Below, in pieces: positions 59,908 to 64,000 of a stretch of DNA of 64,000 nt (positions within the stretch are counted from its first letter, which is position 1; the number at the start of each line of letters is the position of its first letter). Origin of the DNA: Formicarius rufipectus (taxonomy: Eukaryota > Chordata > Aves > Passeriformes > Formicariidae); contig VXAU01002298.1 in the NCBI GenBank assembly GCA_013399695.1, positions 665,618 through 729,617 of the forward strand, in the 5' to 3' direction. Both the position numbers and the translations under genes were made by a program. The notes under the pieces are model-generated. The model was not told where the DNA came from, ran no database searches, and worked only from the letters and a program-made list of their open reading frames with translations.

Positions 59908-60185
59908 ATCACATAATCATAGAATTGTTACAGCTGGGAAAGATCTCTCAGATCATTGAGTCTGACCATTAATCCAGCACTGCCACATTCCCCACTCAAC
60001 CACATCCCAAGTGCCACATCCACATGTTGCTTTGAACACTTCCAGGGCTGGTGACTCTTCTGCTTCTCTGGGCAGCCTGTTCCAATGCTTGACAACCCTT
60101 TCAGCGAAGACATTTGTTCTAATATCCAATCTAAAACTTCCCTGGTGTAACTTGAGGCCATTTTCTCAGATACATGTCCCAGTGA
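59908..60185 (-). mobile_element. CR1 LINE 3' fragment, antisense
   Basis: The plus strand opens with the reverse tail ATCACATAATCATAGAATTG and continues with GAACACTTCCAGGGCTGGTG, GGGCAGCCTGTTCCAATGC and TCTAATATCCAATCTAAAAC. On the minus strand a frame includes CSKQHVDVALGMWLSGE, matching the ending of the subfamily seen at 46.2-46.6 kb (VALGDMV). The left tail is decayed and the right edge is the 5' truncation. Confidence 0.93.
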
Positions 60186-62437
60186 CTTTAGGCACTACAG
60201 TGTCTCAGCTTCTCACTTTGTTTCATTCTTTCTCAGTATCTCTTTAGAGACATGAAAAATCCTGAAGCTGGAAAGCTGCTACCACCTCACAACCCCGGAT
60301 GTGACTAGCAGAAAATATGGAGGAAATGAAACAGAAAAAAAAAAAAAAGAAAAAAGAGGATATGATTTGAGGAAGGGAGAACCAAGGGGGGAAAAAGGTA
60401 GGAATAGGGAAAGTAGAAGATAATTTGTCATGATTGAACCTGGCTATATGGATGGTAGTGTTTCTTGAGGCTGTTTTTCAGGTTGGGCTTTGGAGTGGAG
60501 GAAGGACCAAAGGGACTAAGGAATACACCACCTGTCAGTTTTCTAACATGCTCTTTCAAATATTTTACTATCTCCACAGGAGAATTCAAATCAAATCAAC
60601 GATGAACATAAAAATCGAAAACAAGAAAAACAATATACCAAATCCTGCCTGCTGCAAACTGTCTTAGACTAACAGCTTAATCTTAATTTTGTAAGGTATC
60701 TCTAGAAAGAATTGAGGGACAGAACTTCAAGGTAATGTCAACCTGGTTAGTATAATCAAAAATAATAATAGTATAAATGAAGCAAAATGACCAGTACAAT
60801 AATGAAGCTGAAAGGTCATCCATACTCCATATTCCCCAGAAGTTCATACATCCCACCAGCAGCCAGCAGTGTTAAATATCTGTATATGGATGTGTGAGGG
60901 ATGAAAGCAAAAAGCCAAATGTTACACTGCTTTGTTGGTTTTTTTTAGAAAAATAGTTGGCTTAAATATTGTCAGACAAAAGTACCAATCTGCACAAGGG
61001 CATCACAGAGCATATGGTTTGCAGATAAGATTTTCTTTTAGAATTATAATCAAGCATGTGCTGCTTTATGGCACAATTATAGAGGGAGATAAATGAATGT
61101 ATGTTCTGCATTTCTGTACAGCTTTCTACACTAAGAATTAACTTTCCTGCACTCTTTACCTTTTTCTAAGAAGGAAATTACTCAATTTCCAGGCATGAAT
61201 AAACAAACAACTTTTATATATTTGGAGGTAGTTAAAAAAAAGGATAAATTAGGCCCTACAATTATACTGTTGCAAACATTTTCTTCATTTGATGAATTTA
61301 CAAGGATGCAAAATACCTATGTGAACAAATAAACATTGCCTGTATTCAATTAAACCACTGCTTTCTTCATGCTTTAATTACATAATTAATGTGATAAATT
61401 AAACTGTTTCTCAGTGAACCATTCAGTCTAAGCTGAGAATTTATATTACTGTACTTTGCTATATATGCACAAAAAGTAATTTGGATCATGAAATTATCTC
61501 TGAATTACTTCCCTGTTTTCACTTCTACTTTAAAGGAAAAAAAAACACCCAACAACACTATAATAGACACTAAAACCTAAGTTTCTCATTGCTGTTCTTT
61601 GTAGCAGTGGAACATGCAGAAGAGTCAAGGTATTTTTACCATATGTGGCCAATATATTTTCCCCATTATCTTTGGGTTAATGCCCAAAGGGGATCATAAT
61701 AAGATGTCCTAACAGTGATAAATCCTATCTTTTCACACACACAGCTCCATTTCACAGAACTGAATGAAGTGTCCTTCATCAAGGGCACCAGAATGCTTTA
61801 CCTGTAGGATTCTTTCCGGTATCCACCAGCACACAATGTGCTCTGGGGTTTTTTTGTTGCTTATTTCCATGGTATTCAGTTAAACTGCTGAACTCCCTGC
61901 TACAAGAGGCCATGGAGAGCCTAATTAAGAAAGTTAGATTCACACAAGAAAACTTCATCAAGAGCCAAGCTGCACACTGCTGAAAGCTGGGAGGATGCAC
62001 AGAGGAAATGTTGTTCACTTTTATTTTTTTTTTTATAATCTGCCCCAGATTTCTGTGTCTAAGGTTGTTAGAGGGAGTGTGTTACTCCCAGCTGGGAGAT
62101 GGATACAACACTTTTAGCAGCAGAGAGAATTACAGCCTGTCTCACAGGGCAGATACATTATTTAACACAACAAGCATAGGCTCTGGGCAACGAAATCAAT
62201 CACAGGCATCTGAAGGATTATCCTACTTGATTGAAAGTCTCCTCAGACAGAGAGCTGGTCTCTCCTTGGGCTTCAGGACTTCAGCAAATGTAAAGCTTCT
62301 ACTTTGTTTGAGAACTTTATTGCTGGTACAAACAGTAACTGTAATTTAGACGTCCGGCTGGAAACTTCTTCCCTGTAATTTTACATTTCCTTGCTCAGCA
62401 ATAAGATAAGGTGTTACTAGTGGTATCTGCTAAATTT
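60186..62437. other. Unique noncoding DNA, no gene seen
   Basis: No gene or element recognised. It contains an A14 run (60335-60348) and an AT-rich stretch with several TAATTA cores at about 61370-61410. A 113-codon open frame (62008-62349) has no features beyond a T-run-encoded phenylalanine string. Confidence 0.7.
60335..60355. repeat. Poly-A tract (A14-G-A5)
   Basis: Simple A homopolymer with no recognised element beside it. Confidence 0.85.
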
Positions 62438-62522
62438 ATAGAATCACAGAGTGTTTTGAGGTGGAAGACATCTTAAAGATCATGAAGTTCCACCCCTTTG
62501 CCACAGTTGTCCCAAACCTGAG
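62438..62522 (-). mobile_element. CR1 LINE 3' tail fragment, antisense
   Basis: About 85 bases: the tail TATAGAATCACAGAGTG, then GAGGTGGAAGACATCTTAAA and GATCATGAAGTTCCACCCC, a mutated reverse complement of the CR1 terminus. To the right no CR1 sequence can be followed, so the copy is very short or its inner part is eroded. Confidence 0.85.
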
Positions 62523-63894
62523 ACTATCAAATGATTTGAAAAACCGTGGGGTGAGAATGAACTGTGGAGCAGCTCACAGGGTTCCAGAGGTGGCACGAAT
62601 TCACACCTGTGCTAATACCTTTGGGTGCACAAGAACTCACAGCCTCACATGTCAGGTGGTTTTGCCAATCTGTAAAGAGGCAAGGAGGAGTGGTAACTAA
62701 GGCTAAACAAGGAGGAGTGTACATGTCCTTACTCTCCTCAGAAGATGGGGATTATTAGGAAAAATATGAAAGAAAATTCTGGTAAATACACCAAAACTGG
62801 GATAAAGGATGTGCTCTCCCAAGCTTATCATAGTTATGTATCATATTTGTCCATCCCACATTTCCTGTCATTGAATAGCATATAGGAAAATCCTAGTGAA
62901 GACAAGACTGAGGTGGATAGGGTGCAGGTTTGACAGGTGGGTGCTGACAGAGCAGGTGCAGCTGCAAAAAGTGGCAGGGGGGAGAATAAAGCTATGCATG
63001 AGTAAGCTACAGGACCATTCATTCTCCTGGAGTACCATCTGTTGATCTTTCCCATCCGATTAAATTACCACCTTACACCTTTTCTCCCAGGTGTTAGATA
63101 ACAACAGGTCACAGTTTCTGGAATCTCAAAACAGAACACAGTCCCAGGTGTTCATTAGAACTGAAAAAAATACTCAATTATTTTTAATTATAATTGAAAA
63201 TGGAGCAATACAGACAGAGGCTGAATATTGCACATAATAATTGCCAGAGGGTTCTTTCTTCTCTCCCTGGCCCAGGAAGATAGAAGGGGTGTTTCTGCCA
63301 GTAAAACTGAGCCCATATGAAATCTGGAATGAGAAAAGTGTGATGAGGCTTTAGAAATTTTACTGTCTCTCTGGTGCATTTGATTAAATCAGTGCAATCT
63401 GTGTTAAAACCAAGAAGTTTTTCCCATACTGATCTTCATAAAACATCAGAGACAACAACTCAACAACTTGAAATGAATTCTTACCTTTCCACAGGAAAAC
63501 ATGGGAAAGAAATACAGGGGAGGTGAGAACAAAACAACCTTTACCAAACTCAAAGTTGTAGAATCTTTCAGGACCGTTAAGTTCTCTGGAGCTGAGTGCA
63601 TTTTAAGGACAGTTGGTAGATTACACGTAGTATACCCAGGGTAACCTCTCAGCAGACTAATTTCCTTTGGGAAGGAGGATCAAGGTGTAAAAGGGGTAGA
63701 TAAAAGTCTAAAAGTCTGCCCCTGCCTTCAGAAGATTTGGAAGCTAAATGGAAGATTACAAAAGGCTTCTAAAGAAGTAGTATATATAATCTTAGAGGTC
63801 TAGGGAATGGAAATACTATTTCAGAGACTGTAAGTGTAGGCAAGACAGAAAACCCCTTTAATTAAAAAACTTGTGTCACATTGAAATGTTTACA
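62523..63894. other. Unique noncoding DNA, no gene seen
   Basis: Ordinary unique sequence. Open frames are below 80 codons and unrecognised. No RNA or repeat feature is supported. Confidence 0.7.
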
Positions 63895-64000
63895 GGAAAA
63901 GAAAGAAAGAAGAAAGAAAGATAGAAAAAAAGATAGAAAAGAAAGATGAAGAGAAGAGAAGAGAAGAGAAGAGAAGAGAAGAGAAGAGAAGAGAAGAGAA
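63895..64000. repeat. Purine-only GAAA / GAGAA array, runs off the edge
   Basis: A GAAA-type low-complexity stretch with two GATA interruptions (63895-63950) turns into perfect GAGAA pentamers from 63951 to the last base, at least ten copies. The array continues beyond the window. Almost every base is A or G. Confidence 0.95.

Overview
This looks like about 64 kb of vertebrate nuclear DNA, most likely from a bird. I find no protein-coding gene, no RNA gene and no sign of a prokaryotic or mobile gene system. The bird assignment rests on many degraded CR1 LINE 3' ends. They end in the typical CR1 tail (ATTCTATG-like repeats) and still encode recognisable pieces of the CR1 ORF2 C-terminus. One block at about 36.3-36.95 kb resembles, from memory, a solo LTR type of passerine endogenous retroviruses; this makes a songbird plausible but not certain. 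The sequence is AT-rich, full of homopolymers and stop codons, and open frames rarely exceed 130 codons. That fits an intergenic desert or a large intron.

Layout. 1-20.6 kb: no recognisable interspersed repeat, only A/T tracts and small simple repeats. 20.6-24.8 kb: a 0.5 kb antisense CR1 and a 0.13 kb sense CR1 tail, otherwise unique DNA. 24.8-32.4 kb: unique DNA with a possible eroded LTR near 25.5-25.95 kb and a homeodomain-motif-rich stretch near 28.4 kb. 32.4-33.0 kb: a GC-richer island interrupted by a 189-base run of N. 33.9-34.1 kb: an antisense CR1 fragment. 36.3-39.0 kb: a nest of retroelements (probable LTR, sense CR1, inverted CR1, much older CR1). 39-45.5 kb: unique DNA with a 24-bp tandem repeat and an AAAC/poly-C tract. 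45.56-46.64 kb: a 20-bp minisatellite with a 60-bp higher-order unit, a 22-bp GC-rich repeat, then a sense CR1. 46.6-54.5 kb: unique DNA, GC-richer at 51.3-54.5 kb. 54.6-62.5 kb: five more CR1 fragments on both strands. 63.9-64.0 kb: a purine-only GAGAA array running off the edge.

Nothing here amounts to a coherent undescribed system. The items most worth a second look are the sequence missing in the gap, the higher-order minisatellite at 45.56 kb, the tail-to-tail CR1 pair at 37.76 kb, and the 20-kb stretch on the left that lacks recognisable CR1. Family identities come from memory of CR1 and LTR consensus patterns, not from a search.
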